Source: Atrichornis clamosus (taxonomy: Eukaryota > Chordata > Aves > Passeriformes > Menuridae). Taken from it: a DNA stretch of 64,000 nucleotides. Below are positions 12,241 through 23,369 of this stretch, piece after piece; the first letter of the stretch is position 1; the number at the start of each line of letters is the position of its first letter. The stretch is from positions 1-64,000 of the forward strand of contig WBMZ01012029.1 of NCBI GenBank assembly GCA_013400975.1. The letters run 5' to 3'. Under the pieces are notes generated by a model. The model made no database searches. It was not told where the DNA came from and saw nothing but the letters and a program-made list of their open reading frames with translations. The translations under genes and the position numbers were made by a program.

Positions 12241-14144
12241 TCACTAAATTTGGAGTTCAAAATTCACTGATGTGGACTTTTGGGCAAAGAATGACCTTCC
12301 AGCAAACCAACTGGAGGTTAAACCACCAACCTCTGAGGCTTCTCACTCTTGGGGCTCGCTTTGGCTCTGAGTCCTCCTGGTCATCACTCTTTGCCATCAG
12401 CTGATTCTTCAATACTCTCTCAACAAAAATCACTTTCCCAAGTCTTTACAGACCAATACCTCAGCTCATGGAACTAATATTTCATCTTTGTTATGTGGGG
12501 GGAAAAGAGAAGGTTCTGCAAAATTTTTAAATACAGAATAAAAGTTAATTCAGTTCAGATTAGAGGATCAATTATGTCCATTTTTTTTTATTTTCTTTCT
12601 TTTTTGCCCCCTCAATCCAGATTTCTACACATACAAAGGCGATAAAGAAGTCTACTGAAACAGAAAATTATAGTATGACAGAACTTGTACTGAATTAAAG
12701 TATTCAGGAAGAAAAATAATTTTATCAGTGGAACAGCAGTTTTTAGAATCCATGTTTTGGTTCACTTCACCCACAACCAGGCAGCTGCTTTCACAGTCCA
12801 TCACCAAGATTATGGAGAACCTGAAAAGGTGAAAGAGGAGCAGCACGATGGGAGAGAAGAGTTACAAGAATCAGAGCACAAAGGAAAATAAATTTGGAAG
12901 TAGCTTTCAAAAGTTTATTGCTTGAAAAAGATCATGGAAGCCACCTCCCCTTCCACAATAAAATATCTTTATTCTTCCTTCTTGACTGTTGCTCACTTCC
13001 TTCCCCTGCTATCCCTGCTAAAACAAAGCAGCATGACATGACCACAAAAGGTTAGAAAAGGGCCACATGAATCCACATCTGCACTCAGGCCTTCAAACAG
13101 AAGGAGGATCTCAACAATTGTTACCTGATGATGTATTTGGAAACACATTAAAGGATAAAATGCAGCCAAACAAAAAATAATAATCATTGAGCAAAAGCTG
13201 CTGCAAAGAGAACGGTGATGCCAACCAGGAGATTGATTTTGTGTCATCTTTTACATAGAGGGGAGTATTACAAAGAGGAAGTCTGACAGGCAAAATAAAT
13301 TTGCGTTGGTTTGACTCTTCCACCCCCAATCAAACACTCATGATCTACGGAGAAAAAAACAGGTAAGGGGAGAACAAAAAGAGAATGAGGAAAAAAAAAA
13401 CCAACAAACAAACCCACAGCATTAGCCCCTAAATTGAAAATCCTAATAAGGATCAGAATAATAAAGGCTCTTTATAAAAATAATTTTAAAAGCCTTTACA
13501 CTAGGTGGAGAGATAGCAAGTAAGGAAGTAAATTCCACCCTCCATCCACTAGGAAATTCCTTTTTCCCAAGCCCTTGGAGGGAAGCTCGGTTGAGAAGCA
13601 AAGCTCAAAGGTCTCAGCTTAGTCCTTCTTGACACCACTTCACAGCCTTTGGGGAGCCAGTTTCCTTCTCCGTGAATTGGTAACATTAGTACTTGACAGT
13701 CCTCCAGGACCTCCAAGAGTAGGGGGAAAGAAAAAATCCAACAGAAATGCTGATTTTGGCTGCATCATTCAGCAATATACCAGGAGAAATTCTACAAGTC
13801 CATGTGGAGATTCACTCCCACATGAAAATTATGTTTTTCAGTACATTTAAATACCATCTGCAAGAGAGATAAGGAAGTGGAAGATGCTCACAGAGCTTCA
13901 AACATGATCTTCACTCTAAAACTACCAAGTGCTAAAAAGAGCCACACCGATAGGGTGCAAGCAAATATGTGGTACTGATTAATTAATTAATTAATCAATA
14001 AACACTTCCTGGTCCTACCTGGGTTGATACAGGAAGAATGAGCCCGTGGGGCAGAGGAAAGCTCTGTGTCATGGAAGGGAAGGGGTGAGCAATGCGAGCT
14101 TAACACACGTTTTGCCGACCAACTCGAGTCCTACATGTTGCTCA
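12241..14144. other. Anonymous AT-rich DNA
   Basis: It holds a T-rich tract at about 12580-12606, an A run at about 13390-13401 and an ATTA array at 13978-13995. Short open frames on minus at 12993-13329 overlap each other and look like chance frames. Confidence 0.5.
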
Positions 14145-14299
14145 AAGCCCCATCCCTGGGAGTGTCCAAGGCCAGGCTGGACAGGGCTTGGAGCCACCTG
14201 GTCTAGTGGAAGGTGTCCCTGCCCATGGCAGAGGGGTTGGAACTGGATGAACTTTAAAGTCCCTTCCAAAACCCAAACCATTCTATGTTTCTATGATTA
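14145..14299 (+). mobile_element. CR1 LINE 3' end
   Basis: It runs from 'gccccatccctgggagtgtccaaggccaggctggacagggcttgg' through 'ctagtggaaggtgtccctgcccatggcagaggggttgg' to 'ccattctatgtttctatgatt'. This is a short copy of the abundant subfamily with an 'aaaacccaaacc' expansion. Confidence 0.92.
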
Positions 14300-17225
14300 T
14301 GTACGTAAGTCCTTCAGTCTTCACCCAAAGGCCTTTACAGCATCAGATGACATTTTTTTACTCCTTTTATCTTCATGGAATCTGCATTAGATTCCTGTGT
14401 TTTTGGGCTGAAAGCTTCAGTGCAGGATTTCTTTCACAGCCATTACAAGGTACATTACACTAATTAGGCCACACATTGTAGCCTGCTCTGTGCCCTGGGA
14501 TAAATCAAACTGTGCCATGGTCTGGGGTAAACATTGCCATACATCTCTGGACACTATTGCATGTCTGACCACTTTCATAAATATAACTATTTCTGTGGTA
14601 CAGGTGTGATTGGCTACAGGGACTAATTTATTACCATTTTCTTTCAGCACATAAACAGCGTAGTAAATTCTGTGGCTTCCAGGGGAAAAAAAAGAGGCAG
14701 CAGTGGGATTTCCTTCAGTGAAGCAGCATCCGTAGTATTTTTCCCTCAGTAACACACCGATTGTTCTTCATTTTCCAAAAATATACTCACCGTGTCATGT
14801 CTAGTGTGCAGTCAGAGAGAGGTTTCTGGCTTTCAAGCCTGTCACACTTGAGAAACTGAGGTGAAGGGAGGACAGCAGGCTCAGGCTCATAATTTTTAAA
14901 GATTTTGGTGGCATTATGAGCTTTCCTTCTAACTGTCCCAACACAGATTTGTTCATACACAGAGCTCCATTTCACAGGTAAATCTTATCATTTCATCAAA
15001 TGTTCTGAATTTCACACACTCTTCGTCAAATATGGGAAGGGGGGAAAATCCTGACACAACATTTCGGCAGAAGAGCAGCACAGGCCAAATGCTCAATGGC
15101 CCACACACACATCAAATGTGCCACCATGAGGCCAGCACACTTTCCCTGGGTGGGAAAGCATTTTTCCAACATGCTCAGGCTCCATCTAGAGCAACTGAGG
15201 CAGTTTTATATTCTGTGTCCTCTCTGTGACAGAAAATCCAGAACAGGAGCAGCACCTGAGAGTCAGAGCATCATCACCCAACCAGAGCAGCACGAAAGGG
15301 TCCTGGAAGTGGAAGAACTGAATTTCATACTTAGCTATCCGAACTTAGTGCAGTGTTCCAAGCTCACTGCTGACTTGGAAGCACACAGTATCCATTGACT
15401 CATTGTCCTCTAGCCCATCCATCCAAAAAGCATTTTAAAAAATGCACACACAAAAAAAAGCTCCACCCAGCCCTCATAGATGTCAGCCCTCATAGATGAT
15501 ATTCCAGGTCAGGCCCCTGTTCCCCTCCCTGTGGCAGATCTCACCAGAATCGACCAACACTTAAACTACCAAAAGCACCTCCTCCACCCCCAGCAGGCAC
15601 ACCAAGAGAAAAACCATCCTGGAGAACTGCAAAACACTGGTTGGGTTCTGGTCCTTCCTTGACACTCCAAATTCACCACTGGCACAGGAATCTCTGCTGT
15701 CCATGTCTGCACTGACACTTTTCTCCTCTGGCAAAGCACTGCGCTATGGACCACACAGTGATTCCCGAACTGCTTTGAACAGGTAAATGATGCCAACACA
15801 GGTCTAGCAAAATGCTGAGTTTTCATGGACAATCCCACAGGCAGGACAGCTCTGCATGAAGCCTCCAGAATGCCACCATCTCCAAACGTGTCCTGGACGT
15901 GAAGGACAAAATTCAGAAAGCAACAGCAACTTTACCTCCAGCTCTGCCTTACCCAGAGTTAATTGGACTTGACAGAACAACAAAGGAGAGTCCAAGCTCT
16001 CAGGAAAGCCACCAGAAAAAGAAACAGCTTCAATACCATGCCAATGACAAAGGGAAAAGGAGACAAGTGTTTAGAAAGGGGACCAGAAAATCTCATAGTA
16101 ACATGGAACCAAATTCAGCAGGAAACACCCTGCCAGGCAGATGTGACAGCATGGACAGAAGATCAGGCAGAATGAAACAGCTGCTTAGAACCTGAAGGAA
16201 TTGTGATTATGGCTTAGATCCTACACAGGTATGGGCTGGAAATAGAGGGCAATAAAGGACATCTCCATGTTTCCAAGTGTTGAGAGATACCTCGGAGAGG
16301 CTTTTGGCAAGTTTAAACAAGGGGATTTTGATTAGCCCAGACTGGAGAAGAGGTAGGATATGTACCATTCATCCTTGATCCCAGCGGGAGCCTTGTTCCA
16401 TGAACTAAGAAAAAGGAAGATCCTCTGAAATTGTCTGTGCAGGTTCTGCAGATGAAGGAGACAGCACAAACCAGCTTCCACAGGCTGCTGGGATGGGATT
16501 TCACAGCACAACATGAGCAAACATGACCAGCATCATGTCCAGATTTGTTTTTCAGACCTAAGCAGACTCCTCAGAAGGCTTCTGTTTGTGTTTTCACCTG
16601 AAGATCCTTCTTTGCATCGTGACCGTAGCCAGGATTAACATTTCCACTACACTGAGCCTGACAGTCAAGAGAGATGAATGTCAGCAGTCCAAGCAAGCAG
16701 ATCACTCAGCATACAAAAGCCAGATAGATCAACACGAATAAAACCCAAAAATTTTTAGCTCTGTTGTCACTCCATTTCCACTCTTTAGGTTCTCCACGGC
16801 ATTTCAGAGCTCAGCCATGAGCTGTGAAATGGGAATATTTCAAAAGGTGCTGCATCAACAGCTGAGAGCAGAGCTGTGTGGCACAACTATAGCAGCAAGC
16901 CCTTGGCTTGCCCAAAGGACCAAAGTCCTTCGGAAAGGTCTCAAATAGAGAGAAAACACCAAAGCTGTTTGAAAACATCACACAGCTCTCTGCAGCTCAT
17001 CCTATCAAGCAGCCAGAGAAATGTCCAACCATGAACAATCACCTGACATCCTGAAAAAAATCCTGCTACGAGCATTCCCACATGGAAGACGTCAGCAAGC
17101 CACCACATCCCAACTCCAGGGGAAGAGTAAATTCCAGATGGAACCAATGGGAGATGAAGGACGGGCACTCGCACCATCATGCCCAGGTGAGGAGGCTGGA
17201 CAACACAGGCAACAGCTACAGCAGG
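14300..17225. other. Anonymous non-coding DNA
   Basis: Nearly 3 kb without an identified repeat. Minus-strand open frames at 14417-14755 (112 codons) and 14787-14975 are the most exon-like by eye, and the second ends in a strong donor match (GTGAGT on minus at about 14782-14787), but neither matches a family I know and no acceptor is convincing. A 16-bp imperfect duplication of 'agccctcatagatg' lies near 15470-15500. Confidence 0.45.
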
Positions 17226-17345
17226 AGAATCATAGAATCACAGAATATCCTCAGGTGGGAAAGACCCACGAGGATCTTCAAAGTCCATCTCCTGGCCCTG
17301 CAAAGGACGTCCCAAGAATCCCACCGCGTGCCTATAGATGTACCA
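17226..17345 (-). mobile_element. CR1 LINE 3' end, distinct subfamily
   Basis: The plus strand reads 'aatcatagaatcacagaatatcctcaggtgggaaagacccacgaggatcttcaaagtccatctcctggccctgcaaaggac', then 'cccaagaatcccaccgcgtgcc'. The 'atatcc.cagg.gggaaagaccca.gaggat' and 'ctcctggccctgc' wording defines a different bird CR1 subfamily from most neighbours. The element fades out near 17345. Confidence 0.82.
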
Positions 17346-18118
17346 AAGCACACTCACACATAAACACAGCAGTCCCAAAAAAACAGCACTGAAAGTTAGG
17401 ATAGCAGCTTCCAGCTTCTCTTTCCCAGACACCCTAGAGACTCGTATTACTTCCTCAATTACTCTGAGGAAAGAGCCAAGAAAAACAAGGCTGTGGTCCA
17501 GACATCTCTGCTGAGCCTACAGGGAAGACCGGACAATGATTAGAGGACTGCAAACCAGAAATTTGTTCAGAAAGAGAAAAATCCACAGCCTCAGACCTCC
17601 CACAGGAGTTGAGTTCTTTCCTCCTCTGTATAAATTTATGTTGTGTCCAACTGCAAGGCAGAAGTGGCCAAGTTGTGATATGCAGGAGGAAATTCAGCCA
17701 ACAAGACACCACTGTGCACTGTCTGTGTCTGAAGGGAAGAGCTAGGGCTGGACAGCCCTTCCTGGCTCAGGTAGGCAATGAGCAGATTCCTGGGTGTCCA
17801 GCTGTGTGTGGGGGCTTGACCTGCATGTCCAGCTTCTCCCTCAGCACCTCCAACCACTTCACTCAGCCCATTCTTCCTCAGGTGGAGGAGATAAGAAACC
17901 TCTGGCATGGAGCCAACACATCATGGGGGCTGAGCAAACTCAAACTTGCAGAACACACACTGCCACGAGCCAAAGGCAAAGGAGTTCATAAAATAAAACA
18001 CTTTGCCACAGACAAGCAGGCAGAACAGCTGCCTTCATCCACCACTGCCAAAAGCTGCCTCCCTCACACCCACTGTGGGGTTGGAGAGAAGCTATGGTAT
18101 TTAAAAACTGTAATTTTT
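17346..18118. other. Anonymous non-coding DNA
   Basis: About 770 nt with no recognised repeat. The long plus-strand frame beginning at 17609 only stays open because it runs into the antisense CR1 that follows; it is not a gene. Confidence 0.5.
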
Positions 18119-18278
18119 AATCACAGAATGGTTTGGGTTGGGAGGGACCTTAAAGATCACGTCGTTCCAATCCCCTGCCATGGCCAGGGACACCTTCCAC
18201 CAGACCAGGTTGCTCAGAGCTCCATCCAACCTGGCCTTGCACACTTCCAGGGACATATCCACTTCCAGGAGTATCCAG
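18119..18278 (-). mobile_element. CR1 LINE 3' end, left part of a split copy
   Basis: The plus strand starts with 'atcacagaatggtttgggttgggagggaccttaaagatca'. It continues through 'ccatggccagggacaccttccaccagaccaggttgctcag' to 'cacttccagggacatatccacttccaggagtatccag', with a small repeat of the 'acttccagg' unit at its end. The CR1 resumes at 18754 in the same orientation, so 18279-18753 was probably inserted into it. Confidence 0.9.
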
Positions 18279-18753
18279 TGCTGAGGAACACATCCCGTGC
18301 AGGCAGCTCGGGGTGCAGCTGCAGTGGAGCTGCAGGTTGAGCTCTGGTGGGGCAAGAGGCCATGAACTGCCAACCCTTGGGACAACAAAGGGCACAGGGA
18401 CCTGTGCCACCACACAGAGACACAGCAGGAGACAAGGGCCACCACACTTTCCCCCTTAGTCTGTACAGGGTATAAAAGCCTAGGGTTTCCTTGGTTTGGT
18501 GTCCCTTCTTGGAGGCACCAAGCTCAAGCTGTAGTTTTGTTATTTAGTTATTGCAGCACAATGAAATTATTTTATGGATCTGGGCATCTGAGGCTCTGTT
18601 CTGGGAAACCTCAGTTTGAGCTGGAAAGGAAACCTGGTCTGATTGTGTGAGTGTGGGGTGTGTGATTGCAAAGAGGCTTTGGTCCCAGCTCAGGTGGTGT
18701 GAGAGTGACTGCCAGAGAGGGTCCTGGATGGTTGGACAGGAGTTTTCTTAACA
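18279..18753 (+). mobile_element. Candidate solo LTR of an old endogenous retrovirus-like element
   Basis: This ~475-nt segment interrupts a CR1 copy. It begins TG (tgctgagg) and ends CA (cttaaca). A TATA box (tataaaag, 18471) stands roughly 40% along its length, which fits the U3/R position in an LTR. The flanks tccag on the left and cacag on the right are only a rough target duplication. No AATAAA, primer-binding site or gag/pol/env trace is present. Strand is inferred only from the TATA orientation. It could instead be non-retroviral DNA. Confidence 0.35.
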
Positions 18754-19192
18754 CACAGCTCCTCTGGGCAACCTGTTCCAGGGCCTCACTACACTCACAG
18801 TAAAGAATTTTTTACTAATACCTAATCTAAACCTGCTCTCTGTCAGTTTGAACTCATCCCCCTTGTCCTGCCACTCCAGGCCCTTAAAAAAAGTCATTCT
18901 CCATCTTTCCCCCCAGGCACTGCAAAGCCACAATTAGGTCGCCCCAGAGCCTTCTCTCCTCCAGGCTGAACAATCCCAATTCTCCCAGACTTTCGTCACA
19001 GCAGAGCTGCTCCATCCCTCCGATCCCCTTGGTGCCTCCTCTGGACTCCCTCCAACAGCTCCATGTCCTTCCTGTGCTGGGAGCCCAGAGCTGGAGGCAG
19101 CTCTGCAGGTGGGGTTTTACCAGAGTGGAGCAGAGGGGCAGAATCCCCTCCCCTGACCTTCCTGTCCACTCTGCTCTGGATGCAGCCCAGGA
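18754..19192 (-). mobile_element. CR1 LINE, right part of a split copy, ~440 nt
   Basis: The plus strand resumes the CR1 order with 'cacagctcctctgggcaacctgttccagggcctcac', then 'ctaatacctaatctaaacctgc', 'agagccttctctcctccaggctgaacaatccc', 'cctcctctggactccctccaacagctccatgtccttcctgtgctgg' and 'ggttttaccagagtggagcagaggggcagaatcccctcccctgacc'. With 18119-18278 it makes a ~600-nt copy reaching into the sequence just after ORF2 motifs. Confidence 0.93.
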
Positions 19193-19448
19193 GCAAATGA
19201 ATGGGGAATGTAGAGGGATGCATTTCCTGTTCAGGAAAGGAGCTTCTTGCAGGCTGAGGATCACCAAGGTTCTCCACAGCCAAGAGCCAACAAGCAATGG
19301 ACCCACGTCCATCACAAACATGGAAGAGATCAGAAAGACCAAGACATCTTTCAACACCAGTTTTTTTCAGTGCTGCAACAGTGATGCTTTAAGCTTGGTG
19401 GGAGTGAAGACATTTAAGGACCAGGGGATGAACAAGCACCAGGTGAAT
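19193..19448. other. Spacer between CR1 copies
   Basis: About 256 nt with no recognised repeat or gene. Confidence 0.5.
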
Positions 19449-19826
19449 TTATCAGCCTGCAGAAGAGAAGGTTCCAGGGAGACCTTAGAGCACCTTCCAG
19501 TACTAAAATGGGCTACGAGAGAGATGGACAGGAATTTTTTTCAAGGGCAGTAAGTGATAGGACAGCAGGGAGTTACTTCAAACTGAACGAGGGTGAAATA
19601 AGGCTAGGGATAAGGAAGAAACTCTTTACTATGAGGGTGGTGAGGCCCTGGCACAGGTGAGGCCCTGGCACATCCAGAGAAGCTGTGGATGCCCCATCCC
19701 TGGAAGTGTCCAAGACCAGGTTGAACAGGGGTTGGAACAATCTGGGATAGTGGAAGGTGTCCCTGCCCATGGCAGGGGGCTGGAACAAGATTAAGATCCC
19801 TTCCAACCCAAACCATTCTGTGATTA
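19449..19826 (+). mobile_element. CR1 LINE 3' region with internal duplication
   Basis: It runs from 'cagcctgcagaagagaaggttccagggagaccttagagcaccttccagt' to 'ccttccaacccaaaccattctgtgatta'. A 17-bp segment, 'ggtgaggccctggcaca', occurs twice in tandem at about 19639-19672. The copy faces away from the minus-strand CR1 that ends at 19192. Confidence 0.94.
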
Positions 19827-21203
19827 AGAGCCCAGTAATTTCCCATGAGCTGGGCTAAACCAACAAGAAAAGTATGAAGACCTGGACCTGGACATGCAGC
19901 CACAGCAGCATGACCTGAAATAGCCCTGTCTTCATCATAACCCCACTACAAGATATGCAAGATGCTGCTGAGGACATGTAGGGAATTGAGACTGCCAACA
20001 ACTTTAAAAATTCACTAAAGGCAAGATCCGAACAGTGCCAAACTCTTGCCAACTGAAAAGTAAGAGAGTGGATACTCACTAAACCTCTCAAATTTCTTTT
20101 TCTAACTCCCTCACATGCTCATCGATTTCTTCCCTCAGAGGACAAACCCTCCCAATTTTCCATTTGTGCAGTGGGATTGAGAAGCTCATACAACTGCAGG
20201 TACAAACAACAGCCCTATAGCTACACCTCTGCTCAGAAATGAGATTAAGTGCCACCACAAAAGCTATTACGTTATCTGAAGGTCTGTGGGATACATGTGC
20301 ATTTAATGTATTAAAACAGAGGTGCAATTACTTTAAGTAAACAGGTCTAGAGTTTTTAAACACAAGAGTTGTGTTTTATACCAAAGCCCAGGGTTTCCTC
20401 AGAACATCTGCAGGCAGAAACAGGACAAAAAAGCCACAGGAGAACCTAATCATAAAAGACAGGAAAGTCAAGGTTACTTTTATCCAGGTCATGACTTTTC
20501 AAAAGTTGTGATTTTGTTTGTTTTGCTCTCATTAGAGGGAGATGCTACTGCAGAAACCATGGAAAAATTATGGGTGGGTTCAGAGCACGGGTCTCTGCCA
20601 GCGCACTTCCCCTTGGATAACATCAGATCCTTGCAAACCCTGTCAGAGCCTTGCAAAAACTGATTTAACTGGGTGTGACAGAGTCAGAAAGCTCTTCACC
20701 ATCAAAATCAGTTATGACATAATAGAAAGTCTATCAACTTTCAGTCCTGTAAATATTAACTTTCAAAAGCTACTTCAAAACATAGACTTTTGGGTTTTTT
20801 TGAAGGAGAAAATTGTTTATTGTTTCAATACCATGAGTCAACTCCTCTACTACCCAATCTTTTTCCTCCCCTTGTTCTCTTAACAATTAATTACAAATCC
20901 AGATTTTTAGAGAATATTGCAAATAACCCATCAGCATGTAGATTGTCCTCCCCCGACTCACATTAATCTCTCACCTTAAGTCCCTGCTAAATTAGAGATT
21001 AAAGGTTTGCTTTGAATTATGGCTACCCTATAGCAGAGACAAAAAGTTTATTGTGAATACAGCTCTCAGAAGACAATTTGAGCTCTTTACCAGAGTATCA
21101 TAAGTGAGAGTGGCTGTGAGAGAAAAGACCACTTAGTCCAGCCAAGACCAACAGCTTCTGTAGAGCAGGGCTGGGAAAACTTCACATCAGCCAAGGAACA
21201 GCA
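19827..21203. other. Anonymous AT-rich DNA
   Basis: No repeat family is recognised in about 1.4 kb. The open frame at 20542-20883 has no recognisable motif. Confidence 0.5.
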
Positions 21204-21312
21204 TTGAGAATCATGGAATGGTTTGGGTTGGAAGGGACTCTGCCATGGGCAGGGATACCTTCCACTATCCCAGGTTGCTCCAAGCCACATACAGCCTGGC
21301 CTTGAACACTGT
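21204..21312 (-). mobile_element. CR1 LINE 3' end, short antisense copy
   Basis: The plus strand reads 'agaatcatggaatggtttgggttggaagggactctgccatgggcagggataccttccactatcccaggttgctccaagcc' then 'cagcctggccttgaacac'. About 20 nt of the usual 'ttaaagatcatccagttccaacccc' is missing between 'gggact' and 'ctgccatgg', so the copy has a small internal deletion. Confidence 0.92.
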
Positions 21313-21460
21313 CAGAACCATTTTCTTCTAAAAATTCCCATTATATTGACTTCCACCTTCAGCACAGCACAGTGGGAATCCATCCTGGGAGCCCCACAAC
21401 ACGTGCTGGGGGTTCAGCTGAAGCACTTGGGAGCCAGAGTTGTGCAAGAACAGGTTCTCG
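21313..21460. other. Spacer between convergent CR1 ends
   Basis: About 150 nt without a recognised family, between a minus-strand and a plus-strand CR1. Confidence 0.45.
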
Positions 21461-21844
21461 TTTGTTCATGTTGGAGAAGGAAAGACTCCATGGACACCTT
21501 AGAGCACCTTCCAGTGCCCAAAGGGAGCGGCAAGAAAGATGGGGAGAAACTTTGTAGCAGTGCCTGTTGTGATAGGACAAGGGGTAATGGTTTTAAACAA
21601 AAATGTAGTTGATGTGGATGATTAGATATGAGGAAGAAGTTCTTTAGAATTTTGGTGGTAAAACACTGGAAAAGACTTCCCAGAGAGGTGGTGGATGCCC
21701 CCATCCGTGTAAACATTCAAGGTCAGGTTGGATGGGGCTCTGAGCAATGTGATCTGGGTTGAAGAGGTCCCTGATCATTGCAAGGGGTTGGGTTTGGTGA
21801 CCTTTGATGGCCCCTTCTAACCTGAACTATTCCTTGATTTGTGT
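21461..21844 (+). mobile_element. CR1 LINE 3' region, diverged
   Basis: It runs from 'catgttggagaaggaaagactccatggacaccttagagcaccttccagtgcccaa' through 'gtgataggacaaggggtaatggttttaaac' and 'agacttcccagagaggtggtggatgcccccatcc' to 'cccttctaacctgaactattccttgattt'. The variant 'ctgatcattgcaaggggttggg' also occurs in the copy at 28217, so the two may share a subfamily. Confidence 0.92.
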
Positions 21845-23208
21845 CTTGCAGAGTTTTCCAGCATTGAGCTTCTTTGTTTAACCTGCTTGCACTTCTCCTC
21901 ACTGTAGACACAGCACAGACAGGAAAAGGAAGGAAGGGGAAAAAAAATGGAAGGAAAAAAATTATCTAACACAGGGTTTTCCTTGTGCAATTTAAGGGTC
22001 AGGGAAAGAATGGAAATAACACCCTTTCCTTAAGTGGCACTGGGAGGGTATGGAGCTATTTGAAAATACAGTGATATGCCAAATTTACTAATTCCTACAA
22101 AAATCAATGGCTCCAGCCACAGGTTTTTGTTTGCCAATAGAGGTCTTCCATGTGGTTTAGTTAACTGAGCTTTGGTCGATCTATGATGCAATTTTATATA
22201 TTTTTATCATAAAAATGCCTCCAGCATGACAATAGGCTGGTTCTAAGTGCAGGGGAGGAAACAGACTGCTCAATGCTCCTGGCAACAGCTTAATGGGAAA
22301 GCACAGATATTTTAAATTGCTTTTTAATCACGTCTAGATATTTCACCCCCAAATTGTAACTACTTACTGAACAACTGCACCTTATTGAGAATGAGCAATG
22401 CCAGCAGGCACAGACAATATTTTGCATTTGGCAAAGGTGCTCTGATCCCAGTGAGGCCTTTGCAATGATATTCATATGCAGCAGCACTGAAGTTGAGCCT
22501 TTTCAATTCTCTGTTTGCAAGTTTTATTTATTTCTGCATTTACTTAGTTTTATGTTCAATTCCAAAAAATAAAACAAAAAAGGACAGATTTCTTTATCTG
22601 TTTCCCAGCTGCTCTCTCAAAACAGACAGAGAACACTTTTTTCTAACTCAAAATATAGTCCTAACTCAAAAGTTTCCAAGATAAGACCCTTCCTGGCTGG
22701 CCAGCTTGACCCAGAGCTCTCAGGCAATTCTGTTGTTGAGATGACTGGGATTGATGACATCAGCCAACCTGCAGAACCACTTTAAAACAGCAAACACTGA
22801 TTCAAAACATCCTGATATGCAGAAATGCTCTCCCTAAGTGACAGACACTGTGCCATGGCCTCTCCCCTTCATTTTCTTGACCCTCCTTGACTTTATGAAC
22901 TTTCCTGCCCTGCTATGAGTTGTGCCTGTCTGGAAGATGGCAGGGTGGGAAGGGTATGAAGAGGAGTTGAGTTGAGAAAATACAAAAGAATTTCAAAGTT
23001 TCATCAGCATTTCAAATTTTGTAGAAAACCTGTCATTTTAGAAGAGAGTGATGTCCTTTCCCTTGGAATTTGTGTAACAACAGATTTGAGAGTTTTCTTC
23101 TCTTGCTGTTTGATGCCGGGTAAATATTTTTTTGGTTTCTGGAGACCATTCCTGTGCAATCAATGCTTGTTTGCTTTCCCTCTGCTCTGTGGCTGCCAAT
23201 ACAATCCC
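21845..23208. other. Anonymous AT-rich DNA
   Basis: About 1.35 kb without a recognised repeat. It contains A-rich patches near 21940-21962 and no supported gene. Confidence 0.5.
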
Positions 23209-23293
23209 CTTCCAAACCCACACACGGTTCAACATTGTGATCCATCTCTGAGGGATGCTGATCACAATGTTGAACTGTGTGTCAGTTTGGAAG
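23209..23293. repeat. Near-perfect inverted repeat: 34-bp arms, 17-nt loop
   Basis: Arms 23209-23242 and 23260-23293 are reverse complements at 31 of 34 positions. The 15 bp nearest the loop, containing ttcaacattgtgatc, pair without a gap or mismatch. The three exceptions lie mid-stem; one would be a G-U pair in plus-strand RNA. Total span is 85 nt, in the size range of a microRNA precursor, but a local inverted duplication is an equally simple origin. A CR1 tail begins 13 nt downstream. Confidence 0.95.
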
Positions 23294-23305
23294 AGGATTT
23301 TGTTG

Positions 23306-23369
23306 CTGGAACAAGATGATCTCTAAGGTCCCTTCCAACCTGAAGCATTTCACAGATTCTGTGATTCCC
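23306..23369 (+). mobile_element. CR1 LINE 3' terminus, ~64 nt
   Basis: Only 'ggaacaagatgatctctaaggtcccttccaacctgaagcatttcacagattctgtgattcc' survives. Upstream the CR1 order is lost and replaced by the inverted repeat. Confidence 0.85.

Noticed and set aside
14840..14900. Stretch resembling part of a MIR SINE core
   Set aside because: The similarity is limited to about a dozen bases (cctcagtttct) and the rest does not follow the MIR order.
14417..14975. Two minus-strand open frames that look exon-like, one ending in a strong GTGAGT donor
   Set aside because: No known protein family fits, no good acceptor precedes the first, and the second would lie inside the putative intron. A cross-species translated alignment would be needed.
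17609..18340. Plus-strand open frame of 243 codons
   Set aside because: Its right third runs through antisense CR1, and nothing in the left part resembles a protein domain.
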